This document shows, in pieces, positions 1-7,050 of a DNA stretch of 12,599 nucleotides. The translations under genes were made by a program, and so were the position numbers. Where the stretch lies: NCBI GenBank assembly GCA_016839875.1, contig JAEOTK010000149.1, positions 1-12,599 of the forward strand. Direction: 5' to 3'. The number at the start of each line of letters is the position of its first letter. The stretch's first letter is position 1. This DNA is from Candidatus Heimdallarchaeota archaeon. Its GTDB lineage: Archaea > Asgardarchaeota > Heimdallarchaeia > Heimdallarchaeales > Heimdallarchaeaceae. The notes beneath the pieces are model-generated. The model saw nothing but the letters and a program-made list of their open reading frames with translations, had not been told where the DNA came from and ran no database searches.

Positions 1-612
1 AAATGCGAAGACAAAAGCAATAACACTCATTACTGCAGCTATAATCAACTGAATTGTCATTGAATTGGCTACATTCTCATAAATTCGTGCAACTACCGGA
101 CTGAAGACCACCCAAGAGAAACTCATAGTCATTGAAATCTTTGAAAGAGTTATCTCTTTTGGTTTCTTTATTGATTTTGTAGCTAGAACATAATAGTTTG
201 AATATTGTGCTGAACCTAAAAAAAATCCTACCAAAACAATTACTAGAAAGAAGACTGGAGTCTGTGTAAAAATTAAGCTGATAAACATGAGTAAAAGACC
301 TACAACACCTAGAAGTACAAATCTCTTAGATTGGAATTTATCAGCTAGAACCCCCCAAAATACAGTTCCAACTGCATACATAATGCTCGAGATAACAGAA
401 ACTAATCCAAGAATCAAGTAAGACTGAACATCAAAGATCTGTTTTAACCATACAGGAGCATATGGTTCATAATTTGCGAAAGCTAGTCCTAAGAAAAATA
501 AACTTAATAGAAGAAAAATCTCATTCTTTTCAAAATTCAACCAATCACTCTTGATCTTCCTTTTCTGTGATTTATCTGAACTGAATCTTTTGAGAGGTTT
601 TTCTTCATTCAA
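1..612 (-). CDS. MFS transporter, N-terminal half (runs off window start)
   Basis: The reverse strand is open from the window edge to a TAG stop just upstream of the start, giving 204 residues. A charged N-terminus (NEEKPLKRFSSDKSQKRK) is followed by about six hydrophobic segments. The loop after the second segment reads GVLADKFQSKRFVLL, which matches MFS motif A (G-x-L-A-D-x2-x-x-[KR]). The protein is therefore a 12-helix-type secondary transporter cut near its middle. I chose the TTG at 612 because GAAGG lies about 10 nt upstream of it; a TTG at 621 is also in frame but sits too close to that site. No ATG start is available before the in-frame stop. The substrate cannot be told from this half. 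The gene is monocistronic as far as visible. Confidence 0.88.
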   Translation of the reverse strand, partial: MNEEKPLKRFSSDKSQKRKIKSDWLNFEKNEIFLLLSLFFLGLAFANYEPYAPVWLKQIFDVQSYLILGLVSVISSIMYAVGTVFWGVLADKFQSKRFVLLGVVGLLLMFISLIFTQTPVFFLVIVLVGFFLGSAQYSNYYVLATKSIKKPKEITLSKISMTMSFSWVVFSPVVARIYENVANSMTIQLIIAAVMSVIAFVFAF

Positions 613-665
613 GTGTCTCAATCCCTTCTAATTGTTATTGGTTTTTTCTTCAAACTTGTATAGCT

Positions 666-680
666 CTTTTAAAACCTTTC
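666..680 (-). promoter_or_regulatory. Archaeal TATA-type promoter for the MFS gene
   Basis: On the reverse strand this reads GAAAGGTTTTAAAAG, a good archaeal TATA box with purines just upstream as expected of a BRE. It lies about 60 nt before the TTG at 612, which leaves room for a leader of about 35 nt carrying the GAAGG ribosome site. Assigned by pattern only. Confidence 0.45.
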
Positions 681-781
681 ACAAAAATCGCATTGGAGAG
701 ACTTCTGAACCTATTTTATTAATAAGTGTTTTTTGACAAATCAAACCCTTCATAAGTGTTTATTATTGGCAGACCACCAAG

Positions 782-1123
782 ATGGCATTTAACAACTTTC
801 AACTTATTAACGAAGTCTATATTCTATTTAACAAGGAAATGATAGATGAGAGAATAAAAATTCTTAATTTGGACATGAATTTGATTCACGAAGACAGTTT
901 TGTAAATGCCATAAAATTCGTTATTAATTTATTTAAACCTACGAAATCTCCAAGAAAGGATTATAATGGGTACATTAATCACAAGATTGCGAAAGATCAT
1001 CAGCTGAAACAAACAGGTGATAAACCAACCATGAAAACCTCAGAATTAATCTTTCATCAAAGCCAACTGGCAAATTTTTCTAATTTCATTGCAGTAAGAC
1101 TGCAAAACGAGAAATCTAAGTAA
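782..1123 (+). CDS. Hypothetical protein, 113 aa
   Basis: I do not recognise this 113-residue protein. It starts with ATG, and an AT-rich element (TATTTTATTAATAAG, about 712-726) upstream could serve as its TATA box. The sequence is soluble, without a signal peptide, membrane segment or cysteine. An amphipathic N-terminal half (residues 1-52, rich in I, L, F, N, D and E) is followed by a basic, polar region (KPTKSPRKDYNGY, residues 52-64) and a mixed tail ending in EKSK. No Shine-Dalgarno is visible, so it may be leaderless or not translated. Composition matches neighbouring genes and the frame is free of stops, which is moderate support. T-rich runs follow the stop. Confidence 0.45.
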   Translation: MAFNNFQLINEVYILFNKEMIDERIKILNLDMNLIHEDSFVNAIKFVINLFKPTKSPRKDYNGYINHKIAKDHQLKQTGDKPTMKTSELIFHQSQLANFSNFIAVRLQNEKSK

Positions 1124-1127
1124 AATA

Positions 1128-1156
1128 ATTTTTCTTTTTCTAAGTGCATTTTTTCT
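1128..1156 (+). terminator. T-rich archaeal-type terminator after the 113-aa ORF
   Basis: Just after the stop at 1123 come three T-runs (ATTTTTC, TTTTTC and ATTTTTTC). Clustered T-runs on the coding strand without a needed hairpin are the usual archaeal termination signal. Confidence 0.4.
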
Positions 1157-1162
1157 AATAGT

Positions 1163-1186
1163 CACAAGTTGTGTTCACTACTTGTG
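1163..1186. repeat. Inverted repeat CACAAGT / ACTTGTG with 10-nt loop
   Basis: CACAAGT at 1163-1169 is the exact reverse complement of ACTTGTG at 1180-1186. It could form a 7-bp stem ahead of the T-run at 1195-1200, or be an operator just upstream of the TTTTTTAAATAGG promoter-like element at 1195-1207. The sequence alone does not decide between these. Confidence 0.4.
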
Positions 1187-1194
1187 GTCAACTC

Positions 1195-1207
1195 TTTTTT
1201 AAATAGG
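1195..1207 (+). promoter_or_regulatory. TATA-like element upstream of the small ORF at 1221
   Basis: TTTTTTAAATAGG is a good archaeal TATA-like box. About 20 nt downstream is ATG 1221, with GGAG/GAGAG purines at 1206-1211 in ribosome-binding position. The arrangement suggests that something short is transcribed here. Confidence 0.35.
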
Positions 1208-1220
1208 AGAGACTTCTATC

Positions 1221-1280
1221 ATGGCGAAAAAAAATGATGAAACCAGCAAAAAATCCCCTAAAAATCAAGAAAGAAGTTAA
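1221..1280 (+). CDS. Possible 19-aa lysine-rich micro-ORF
   Basis: ATG 1221 opens a 19-residue reading frame (MAKKNDETSKKSPKNQERS) behind a TATA-like box and a GGAG motif about 10 nt upstream. A second frame overlaps it from ATG 1234 to TAA 1335 and encodes 33 residues, ending KKGRDSAIRAMILFKGSL. Neither resembles a family I know. The Lys/Ser-rich head in one frame and a short amphipathic tail in the other would fit a small basic protein broken by a frameshift, a small RNA gene, or chance. The call rests mainly on the upstream signals. Confidence 0.2.
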   Translation: MAKKNDETSKKSPKNQERS

Positions 1281-1371
1281 AAAAGGAAGAGATAGCGCAA
1301 TCCGAGCAATGATTTTGTTCAAGGGCTCTCTCTAAATCTATTCCTTTTCAACCTTATCCTTTTATTTCATT

Positions 1372-1806
1372 TTAATTATCTATCAACTCTTTTACAAATA
1401 ATACGGATGTCTCAACAGTCTTATCGCATACTTTTTTTCTTTCAGGATTATCCTTATCCAATTTTCCGTCTGCATCAATGAAATCTTGTAGTAATTCCCT
1501 ACATCGCAATGATCCATTTTCCTCACTAAATTTTTGCTTTAAAGCTTTGAATTTATCATAAATCTGCTCATATTTCACTCCCTTTTCTATTAGGAGAAAA
1601 CTTAAAGCTCCTAATGCTCCCACTAATGATCCACAGATTGTTCTTTCACCTATTCCTCCCCCATAAGGAAGAAAGGTTTTTCTGAGTGTTTTACTCTCTT
1701 CTTCAAATCCGAAATAATCTAAAGCACCACAACCTACAGCTTGAGCACAGTTGTAATTACTTTTCCAGTATTCGAATGCTTCATCTACAATATCCTTTTT
1801 TGTCAT
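1372..1806 (-). CDS. C_GCAxxG_C_C family putative redox-active protein
   Basis: This 144-residue soluble protein fits the C_GCAxxG_C_C family (Pfam PF09719), thought to be redox-active or metal-binding. The conserved elements are visible: NCAQAV with Cys20, followed by Cys26; the glycine-rich stretch GGGIGERTICGSLVGALGAL (residues 49-68, Cys58), which gives the family its name; and C-terminal Cys102 (LRCRELL) and Cys127 (KVCDKTVE). Length is normal for the family. It starts 13 nt after the aminotransferase stop on the same strand, so the two are probably co-transcribed. A GTGAG element lies just before the ATG. Its substrate is not known. Co-transcription suggests a thiol or metal role linked to amino-acid metabolism, which is inference. 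Confidence 0.88.
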   Translation of the reverse strand: MTKKDIVDEAFEYWKSNYNCAQAVGCGALDYFGFEEESKTLRKTFLPYGGGIGERTICGSLVGALGALSFLLIEKGVKYEQIYDKFKALKQKFSEENGSLRCRELLQDFIDADGKLDKDNPERKKVCDKTVETSVLFVKELIDN

Positions 1807-1819
1807 TTATCTCACTTCT

Positions 1820-3166
1820 TCATTTTACAATTTCTAAATTATAATTCAAATCGCCATCCCATCTTCTTATATTCGATCTTTGCTTCATATTCTTCAGAAT
1901 CATATCCCCTAGTAGTTCCATTCCTTCAAATATCTGTTCTGGATTTAGGAGCGAATAACATAATCTCATAGTATTAACTGGTCTTTCATAAGGAATCAAT
2001 TCAGCTTCTTCTGTTACTGCATATCCTTCTGCTGGAAAGAATTGATATCCAGGAACGTAACTAACTCCATTCTCAATAGCTGTTGAAACGAAAGATTTTG
2101 AATCAAAACCCAAATCCTCTGTTTCATACCAAACAAAAAATCCACCAGTAGGTCTCGTGTATGTTCCTCTAGGCATATAATTTTTTATTGCTTTGAGCAT
2201 AGCATCTCTTCGTTCTCTGTAACCTTTTTGAAGAGTAGAAATCTGATTATCGATATGCTTCTCATAATATCTAGCAGCTACTTTCTGTAGAAATTCAGAT
2301 GAACAAAGATCGTAGAAACCTTTTGCTTTTACTACAGCTTTTCTGATTTCTTCAGGTAGAACACTATATCCCAACCTGAATGAAGCTGCTTCTTTTGTTG
2401 TAGTTGATAGATAAGCAATCCTTTTGTTTTCAGGATCGGCTTTCTTCAGTGGAACATATTTTTTGTTATCAAACTGAATTTCCTTGTAAGCAGCATCCTC
2501 AACCAACAGAATCTCTTCATGAGGAAGAACAGAATCTAGAACCATTTGCTTTCTTTTTTCTGACAGTGTTGTACCTTTTGGATTATCAGAGTAAGGAACT
2601 AGATACATGAGCTTAGGTATCTTATTGAATTTTCTTGAGCACAATTCAATTGCATCACTGATAAATTCGGGAATTAAGCCATTAATATCTGAAGGAAGAG
2701 TAATAATCTTAGCTCCTAGTTTCTCTGCAACCATCAAGAATCCAAGGTATGTTGGTCTTGTTGTTAAAATTATATCTCCAGGTTCAATGAAGATATCATT
2801 TAGAGCATAGAGAATTTGTTGTGATCCTGTTGTTATAGTGACATCATCCTTTGAACATTCTACTCCTTCTCTTTTTTTCATACGATTAGATAGTATTTCT
2901 CTTAACTCATCATTGCCTTGGGTTTTGCCATAATTGTAATTATCTAGAACTTTTTCAGAATTTTCTCGCAATAATATTCTTTCTTCTTCAATAATTTCTT
3001 CTATTATTTTGTGGAAGGTTTGAATTGGTAATATACCTGGTTTACCTCCAGCGAAGTAGTATTTTGGAGAATATCTTAATATTCTTCGAATTTCACTTTC
3101 CGGTATTTGTTCAACCCACTTAGCAAATTCGTTTTCTTCCTTTTTTTGTACTGACCTAATAACCAT
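1820..3166 (-). CDS. PLP-dependent aminotransferase, class I/II (2-aminoadipate/MocR-type)
   Basis: This is a 448-residue fold-type I aminotransferase, typical in length and cytosolic. It probably transfers an amino group between an amino acid and a 2-oxo acid. Visible landmarks: GGKPG near residue 40; NYGKTQGNDELREIL (78-92), typical of the LysN/MocR-type class; TTGSQQIL (112-119) binding the cofactor phosphate; Tyr140; Asn195 in DNPKG; Asp224 and Tyr227 in VEDAAY contacting the pyridine ring; Schiff-base Lys258 in STTTKEAASFRLGY with phosphate-binding Arg264; and Arg401 in MRLCYS for the substrate carboxylate. NPKG and TTTK replace the usual NPTG and FSK. GAGG lies 7 nt before the ATG. It heads a two-gene unit with the C_GCAxxG protein and diverges from an Lrp-type regulator. 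Candidate substrates are 2-aminoadipate, aromatic or branched amino acids; I cannot choose. Confidence 0.92.
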   Translation of the reverse strand: MVIRSVQKKEENEFAKWVEQIPESEIRRILRYSPKYYFAGGKPGILPIQTFHKIIEEIIEEERILLRENSEKVLDNYNYGKTQGNDELREILSNRMKKREGVECSKDDVTITTGSQQILYALNDIFIEPGDIILTTRPTYLGFLMVAEKLGAKIITLPSDINGLIPEFISDAIELCSRKFNKIPKLMYLVPYSDNPKGTTLSEKRKQMVLDSVLPHEEILLVEDAAYKEIQFDNKKYVPLKKADPENKRIAYLSTTTKEAASFRLGYSVLPEEIRKAVVKAKGFYDLCSSEFLQKVAARYYEKHIDNQISTLQKGYRERRDAMLKAIKNYMPRGTYTRPTGGFFVWYETEDLGFDSKSFVSTAIENGVSYVPGYQFFPAEGYAVTEEAELIPYERPVNTMRLCYSLLNPEQIFEGMELLGDMILKNMKQRSNIRRWDGDLNYNLEIVK

Positions 3167-3201
3167 TACGTAACCTCAATTCCATTTCTGCGTACGACAA
3201 A

Positions 3202-3233
3202 TTGTAAAGCATTAATAAATATTCACTTTACAA
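3202..3233. promoter_or_regulatory. Candidate operator: TTGTAAAG / CTTTACAA around the aminotransferase TATA box
   Basis: A perfect 8-bp inverted repeat (3202-3209 and 3226-3233) has a 16-nt spacer holding ATTAATAAATATT. On the reverse strand this is a good TATA box about 50 nt before the aminotransferase ATG. Two further CGTAAA motifs lie at 3267-3272 and 3340-3345, nearer the Lrp gene. The arrangement suits repression by a dimeric regulator, most simply the neighbouring Lrp-family protein. Binding is inferred. Confidence 0.5.
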
Positions 3234-3270
3234 CATGACAATAAAAACATTTTATTAATTAACATTCGTA

Positions 3271-3283
3271 AAGTTTATAATGG
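3271..3283 (+). promoter_or_regulatory. TATA-like promoter of the Lrp/AsnC gene
   Basis: AAGTTTATAATGG is a plausible TATA box facing the regulator gene. A start of transcription about 25 nt downstream would leave a leader of roughly 50 nt that ends in the AGGTG ribosome site at 3348-3352. Confidence 0.35.
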
Positions 3284-3358
3284 TTATCCCTTTATTGCAG
3301 TTGACAGAATTGTGTTTCATGTAAACTAAAATGTACAATCGTAAAATAGGTGTTGAAA

Positions 3359-3838
3359 TTGAAACTAGATCATACAGATTATAGAATATTAGAAATACTT
3401 AGAGAAGATGCAAGGAGCTCGAGCGAGAAAATTGCTGAAAAATTGAAGAAGTTTAAAATCAAAGTTTCTCGGCAGACGGTTCATAACAGAATTAAAGTTT
3501 TAGAAGATAATGAAATTATCACTAAATATACTTGCCTAGTTAATGAGAAGAAATTAGGAAAAGAGGTTACAGCGATAATTCTCGTTATGCTTGATAAAGC
3601 TGCAAGTTTATGGGAATTTACAGCTAAGGAGTTGTGGAGTAAACAAAAAGAGTTGGAAATATGTGAAATGCACCACATAGCAGGAGATTATGATGCTTTG
3701 ATAAAAACCAAGACTAAAAACATTGATTCATTGGAAGAAAAACTAGCCATTATCACCTCAACAAAAGGAGTAAGACGTACACACACTATGGTTTGTCTTT
3801 CAAGCTATGAACATGGTCCTCAATCTTATGAAGAATAG
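3359..3838 (+). CDS. Lrp/AsnC family transcriptional regulator
   Basis: The protein is about 159 residues and starts (M)KLDHTDYRILEILREDAR, the classic Lrp/AsnC N-terminus. An N-terminal winged HTH (about residues 1-60, with VSRQTVHNRIKVLEDNEII as recognition helix) is followed by a RAM ligand-binding/dimer domain (about 65-150, with IAGDYDALIKTKTKN). I chose TTG 3359 because AGGTG at 3348-3352 lies at the usual distance and the protein then begins with the family's KLD motif. GTG 3350, giving three more residues (162 aa), is the alternative. It diverges from the aminotransferase operon across a region rich in TTGTAAAG-type repeats and may control that operon and itself. The ligand, presumably an amino acid, cannot be read from sequence. 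Confidence 0.9.
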   Translation: MKLDHTDYRILEILREDARSSSEKIAEKLKKFKIKVSRQTVHNRIKVLEDNEIITKYTCLVNEKKLGKEVTAIILVMLDKAASLWEFTAKELWSKQKELEICEMHHIAGDYDALIKTKTKNIDSLEEKLAIITSTKGVRRTHTMVCLSSYEHGPQSYEE

Positions 3839-3899
3839 TTCTGCTGAAAGTTTAAGAATAAGTAATCTACTATTTCCTAAGACAATACAAGGTGATAAT

Positions 3900-4415
3900 T
3901 TGCATCGAAAAGGTCATTTAATTGGAGGCACACTCTTTTGGGGTGTAGCTATTAGTCTATATTATGTATTGGCAAAATTCACTGCTGTAACAGAATTTGC
4001 ATCACAACATGGTATGTGGATAGTTCTTTCATTCTTTGCTTGCCATTTTGGAGCACAATTACCAGATTATGATATCATCTGGAAAAAACTACTTCCTCAC
4101 AGAAATGTTGTCACACACTCGTTTTTCCTACCTCTGTTGTTCTGTTTACCTATATTCTGGATTACTGATCCTATGATTTTTCTGACACCAATATTCGCTA
4201 TGTATCTCATCGGACATGCATCTCATCTATTCTTAGATTTGAATCCTGAGAAATGGGAAGGAACAGCGTTAATACATTTGTACTGGAGAAATGCTGATGG
4301 AAGAAAGACATTGACTCCTTGGAAATCCAGATTGTTCTTAATAGGTAATGGAATAATCATTTTGGCAGCAGGAGTAATATTGTTATATTTCTTTAATGGA
4401 TGGATAACACCTTAG
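3900..4415 (+). CDS. YdjM-like membrane-bound metal-dependent hydrolase
   Basis: The protein is a multi-pass membrane protein of about 171 residues that resembles the YdjM/LexA-binding membrane hydrolase family (PF04307-like). Polar metal-site motifs sit between about four hydrophobic helices: HRKGH (residues 2-6), LPDYD (54-58, Asp56 and Asp58), LLPHR (67-68) with VTHS (His73), and HASHLFLD (His106, His109, Asp113). I chose TTG 3900 because AAGGTGAT ends 3 nt before it and His2 then aligns with the N-terminal His of the second YdjM-like protein at 8980. The ORF also extends upstream to ATG 3828 or 3807, overlapping the Lrp gene; the extra residues are polar and not family-like. It follows the Lrp gene by about 60 nt and may be co-transcribed. 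The biochemical substrate of this family is unknown. Confidence 0.8.
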   Translation: MHRKGHLIGGTLFWGVAISLYYVLAKFTAVTEFASQHGMWIVLSFFACHFGAQLPDYDIIWKKLLPHRNVVTHSFFLPLLFCLPIFWITDPMIFLTPIFAMYLIGHASHLFLDLNPEKWEGTALIHLYWRNADGRKTLTPWKSRLFLIGNGIIILAAGVILLYFFNGWITP

Positions 4416-4424
4416 ATGTCCATC

Positions 4425-4440
4425 ATTTTACTTCTTTTTT
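4425..4440 (+). terminator. T-rich terminator after the YdjM-like gene
   Basis: TTTTACTTCTTTTTTG on the coding strand begins 10 nt after the TAG stop at 4415. It falls inside the end of the convergent DUF1295 gene. Confidence 0.35.
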
Positions 4441-5330
4441 GGAAACCAAGGAATCAATGAAGATACTTTCTTCTTGTATTCCTCATATTCCGGATGTTTC
4501 TTTACTAATCTCTTCTCCATCATTGGAATACTGAGTACTACAAATAAGATTGTCATCGATACTGGTCCAACTATCATCCACCAGAAACTCAGACTCGCTG
4601 ATAGTGCAAAGAAGAACAAACCCCACCAGAAACTTATTTCTCCAAAATAATTAGGATGTCTAGAAACACTCCACAAACCAGAAGTCATCAGCTGATTTTT
4701 ACCTTCAGATTTTCTAAACTTCTTCAATTGCTCATCGCTTACTGTTTCCATAACAACTGCCATTAAACAAATGACCAAGCCTATTGCATCAAGATATGTA
4801 AAAGAGAGATTAGAAGAATAGAATACTGCATAGAGAGATAAACAACCAAGAAAAACTAACAATGTAGGCATTAGCTGTAATCCTGTTAAATTAATAAACC
4901 AGAACAATTTCGGATAATTATCCCTATACATAGTGTACCTCCAATCTTCATGCCTGATTCCTTTCCATCCTCGAATCCAATTCAAAGTAAGTCTGATTCC
5001 ATAAATTGCAACGACAGCTAATACGATGATTTGTGCAGCAGAAATTGAAGCGTATGAGTTAAAGTATATCATCCAGAACAAAGCAATTGGAATAGGAGCT
5101 ACACTCCAATAAGGATCGTAGATACTAGTATTCTTGAAAACCATACTTATTACATATACTACCAATGTGGCAGCAACATCAGCAATCAATAGAGACGCAA
5201 TCATATGCATACGATTACGTAACAGATAACCTATTCCAATAGCTACAGCTAGAGCCACAGCATATGTTAAAGCAATAATCAAAAAAGCTATGAACATATT
5301 TTCTTTCTTCTGGGAAGTTTTTTGATTCAT
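4428..5330 (-). CDS. DUF1295 family membrane protein (steroid 5-alpha-reductase-like)
   Basis: This is a protein of about 300 residues with roughly seven hydrophobic segments. It ends in the conserved C-terminal block of the DUF1295/steroid 5-alpha-reductase superfamily (PF06966): LMTSGLWSVSRHPNYFGE (about residues 214-231), a helix pair, then EKRLVKKHPEYEEYKK and IPWFP near the end. Upstream DPYWSVAP (about 72-79) and RHEDWRY (126-132) are also typical. The block binds NADPH in characterised relatives that reduce C=C bonds of lipids or sterols, but most DUF1295 proteins have no known substrate. I chose ATG 5330, preceded by GTGAT at the expected spacing, rather than the GTG at 5339 that lies inside that site. 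It converges with the YdjM-like gene, 12 nt apart. Confidence 0.88.
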   Translation of the reverse strand: MNQKTSQKKENMFIAFLIIALTYAVALAVAIGIGYLLRNRMHMIASLLIADVAATLVVYVISMVFKNTSIYDPYWSVAPIPIALFWMIYFNSYASISAAQIIVLAVVAIYGIRLTLNWIRGWKGIRHEDWRYTMYRDNYPKLFWFINLTGLQLMPTLLVFLGCLSLYAVFYSSNLSFTYLDAIGLVICLMAVVMETVSDEQLKKFRKSEGKNQLMTSGLWSVSRHPNYFGEISFWWGLFFFALSASLSFWWMIVGPVSMTILFVVLSIPMMEKRLVKKHPEYEEYKKKVSSLIPWFPKKK

Positions 5331-5408
5331 AATTATCACAAAATTGAATTAGTTGCTATCCCTTTCAGCTACTAAATAAAGTTTTTTAGTATAGAATCCA
5401 GCTTCTTC

Positions 5409-5975
5409 ATGATGAAACTAGTCATTATCTTTGGTCCTCCTGCTGTGGGAAAAATGGCAGTGGGTAGAGAGCTTACAAAAATAACAGATTTGAAACTCTT
5501 TCACAATCACATGTCTATAGAATTCGCTCTGAATTTCTTTGAATATGGAACACCAAAATTCCATAGCTTGAACGCATTCTTGAGAAAAAGAGTCTTTGAA
5601 GAAGTTGCATCCAGTGATCTAACAGGTTTGATCTTTACTTATGTCTGGAACTTGAGTATGGAAGAAGATAAAACAAATGTAGATGATATTTGTGAAATTT
5701 TCACAAAAGAGGGAGGAACTGTTTTCTTTGTGGAGTTAGAAGCAGATTTGGATGAAAGACTTAGAAGAAATAGAGAAGCTAGCAGATTACAAGAAAAACC
5801 TTCCAAACGAGATTTAGAATTATCTGAAAAAAGGCTTCTTGCTATTGGTGAAAAACACGTTATGAATTCAGTTGATGATTTTATCTATCAAGAAGCTAAC
5901 TATTTCAAAATTAATAATACATATATCAGTGCAGAAGATACTGCAAAATTAATAAAAAAGGAATTTGAGTTCTGA
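5409..5975 (+). CDS. P-loop kinase-like ATP-binding protein (AAA_18/AAA_33 type)
   Basis: The 188-residue soluble protein opens with strand LVIIF and Walker A GPPAVGKM (residues 9-16). This resembles small nucleotide or shikimate kinases and zeta-toxin-like P-loop proteins. A second hydrophobic strand (about 70-80, GLIFTYVW) comes before the VFFVELEADLDERLRRNREASRL segment (about 105-127), whose arginines correspond to the lid/phosphate-binding region. A distinct substrate site is not recognisable, so the phosphoryl acceptor is unknown. An ATG-ATG pair (5409 and 5412) starts it; ACTAAATAAAG at 5371-5381 may be its TATA box, which would give an almost leaderless mRNA. It converges with the MscS gene, leaving 6 nt between stops. 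No toxin-antitoxin partner is visible next to it. Confidence 0.75.
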   Translation: MMKLVIIFGPPAVGKMAVGRELTKITDLKLFHNHMSIEFALNFFEYGTPKFHSLNAFLRKRVFEEVASSDLTGLIFTYVWNLSMEEDKTNVDDICEIFTKEGGTVFFVELEADLDERLRRNREASRLQEKPSKRDLELSEKRLLAIGEKHVMNSVDDFIYQEANYFKINNTYISAEDTAKLIKKEFEF

Positions 5976-5981
5976 AATGAT

Positions 5982-6974
5982 TTATTTAGACCTCAGAAGC
6001 TCATAATTTGATTCTAATGTGTTTTGAAAATCTCCAATAAGAGTTAGTAGTTTGTTTGGATCAAGAACTGTCAAATTAATAACATAAGTTCTGTTTAATC
6101 GATCTCTCTTAGTTATACTCCAATCTGCTTCAGTTTCTAGAAAATCTTTGAATTCCACAATAGTTTTAGCTATCGCTTCTGCACAAATTTCATGGCTATC
6201 CTCTGAACTACTTGCCCATTCTAAAGGATAAACAAAATGGGTTTCAATCACTCTTTTGCCGTAAAGGAAGATTTCTGTAACTCCATCTCTTTCCTTTTCC
6301 ACAGCAACTTTACTGATGTTAATTATCTCGTGATCCCTTAATTTTCTATTGGGGATGACCGCTAAATTACCATTTGGTTGACACAAGGACAGATAGTTGA
6401 TCGATATTTCTTCGACAACTCCTTCAAGATTCAAACTGGGGACTAACAGATAATCACCAACATTATGATGTTTACTGAATACCATATAGAGTCCAGAGAA
6501 AACGTCACTTACTGATCTTGCAGCTGCAATACCAAAAGCAGCACCTACAGTTGCAGCTACCCCTATTAGATCTCCAGTAAATGCATCAAAGCTGTTAAGA
6601 TATGCAATAATGAAGAAAGGTATAACTATTATTCTTACTAAAACGTTCAGAACATTATAAACATCAGGAGAGATTCTTTTTCTAGCAAGTCTAAGAACAT
6701 ATCTAATAATCCAGAGAAGAACGAGTGCACTTAATGCATAAATAAAGAATGAATCAATATAGCTTGACATAAAGTATTTGTAAGGATTTGTTTCAGTAGT
6801 TTCATCCTCTGGAATAATATCTGGAAATCTATTGTTAAAAGACGTTTCAATAAAATTCCCATCAACCACTCTACTAACTACGTAGAATACAGAAATAGTA
6901 AGGAAGATTAAGATTACAATACCCCAAATGACATGTTTTCGCTCTATTTTTGATCTTAATTCACTAATTTTCAT
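5982..6974 (-). CDS. MscS family mechanosensitive ion channel
   Basis: This is a membrane channel of about 330 residues. It has a first helix at about 15-33, a polar extracytoplasmic loop (FIETSFNNRFPDIIPEDE), helices at about 70-93 and 108-127, and then a pore-lining TM3 that is rich in Gly and Ala (DLIGVAATVGAAFGIAAARSV). The MscS beta domain follows: VGDYLLVPSLNLEGVVEEIS (about 172-191) and VIPNRKLRD (206-214), then an alpha/beta C-terminal domain. Such channels open under membrane tension and release osmolytes during hypo-osmotic shock. I chose ATG 6974 because GTGA lies at the usual distance. The longer GTG start at 7013 would place the start next to a TATA-like box (AGTTTAATTTAAG at about 7014-7026). 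The gene follows the PLP enzyme but may have its own promoter. Confidence 0.9.
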   Translation of the reverse strand: MKISELRSKIERKHVIWGIVILIFLTISVFYVVSRVVDGNFIETSFNNRFPDIIPEDETTETNPYKYFMSSYIDSFFIYALSALVLLWIIRYVLRLARKRISPDVYNVLNVLVRIIVIPFFIIAYLNSFDAFTGDLIGVAATVGAAFGIAAARSVSDVFSGLYMVFSKHHNVGDYLLVPSLNLEGVVEEISINYLSLCQPNGNLAVIPNRKLRDHEIINISKVAVEKERDGVTEIFLYGKRVIETHFVYPLEWASSSEDSHEICAEAIAKTIVEFKDFLETEADWSITKRDRLNRTYVINLTVLDPNKLLTLIGDFQNTLESNYELLRSK

Positions 6975-7013
6975 ATTTGTCACAATCTGTATTTGCAAAA
7001 CACTAATTGCCAC

Positions 7014-7026
7014 TTAAATTAAACTT
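7014..7026 (-). promoter_or_regulatory. TATA-like promoter of the MscS gene
   Basis: The reverse strand reads AGTTTAATTTAAG, 40-50 nt before ATG 6974. Transcription starting about 25 nt downstream would begin after GTG 7013, which favours the shorter MscS start. Confidence 0.35.
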
Positions 7027-7050
7027 TTTCTTCTAGAGGTGTCTTTGTTT

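Noticed and set aside
1741..2810. Forward-strand open frames opposite the C_GCAxxG and aminotransferase genes
   Set aside because: They are antisense shadows of a well-supported aminotransferase and its partner; no family-like sequence or start signals.
3481..3678. Reverse-strand 65-aa frame within the Lrp gene
   Set aside because: It lies wholly antisense to a clear Lrp/AsnC protein and shows no motif.
5409..5975. Zeta-toxin or toxin-antitoxin module
   Set aside because: A Walker A and arginine segment are not enough, and no small antitoxin-like gene adjoins it.
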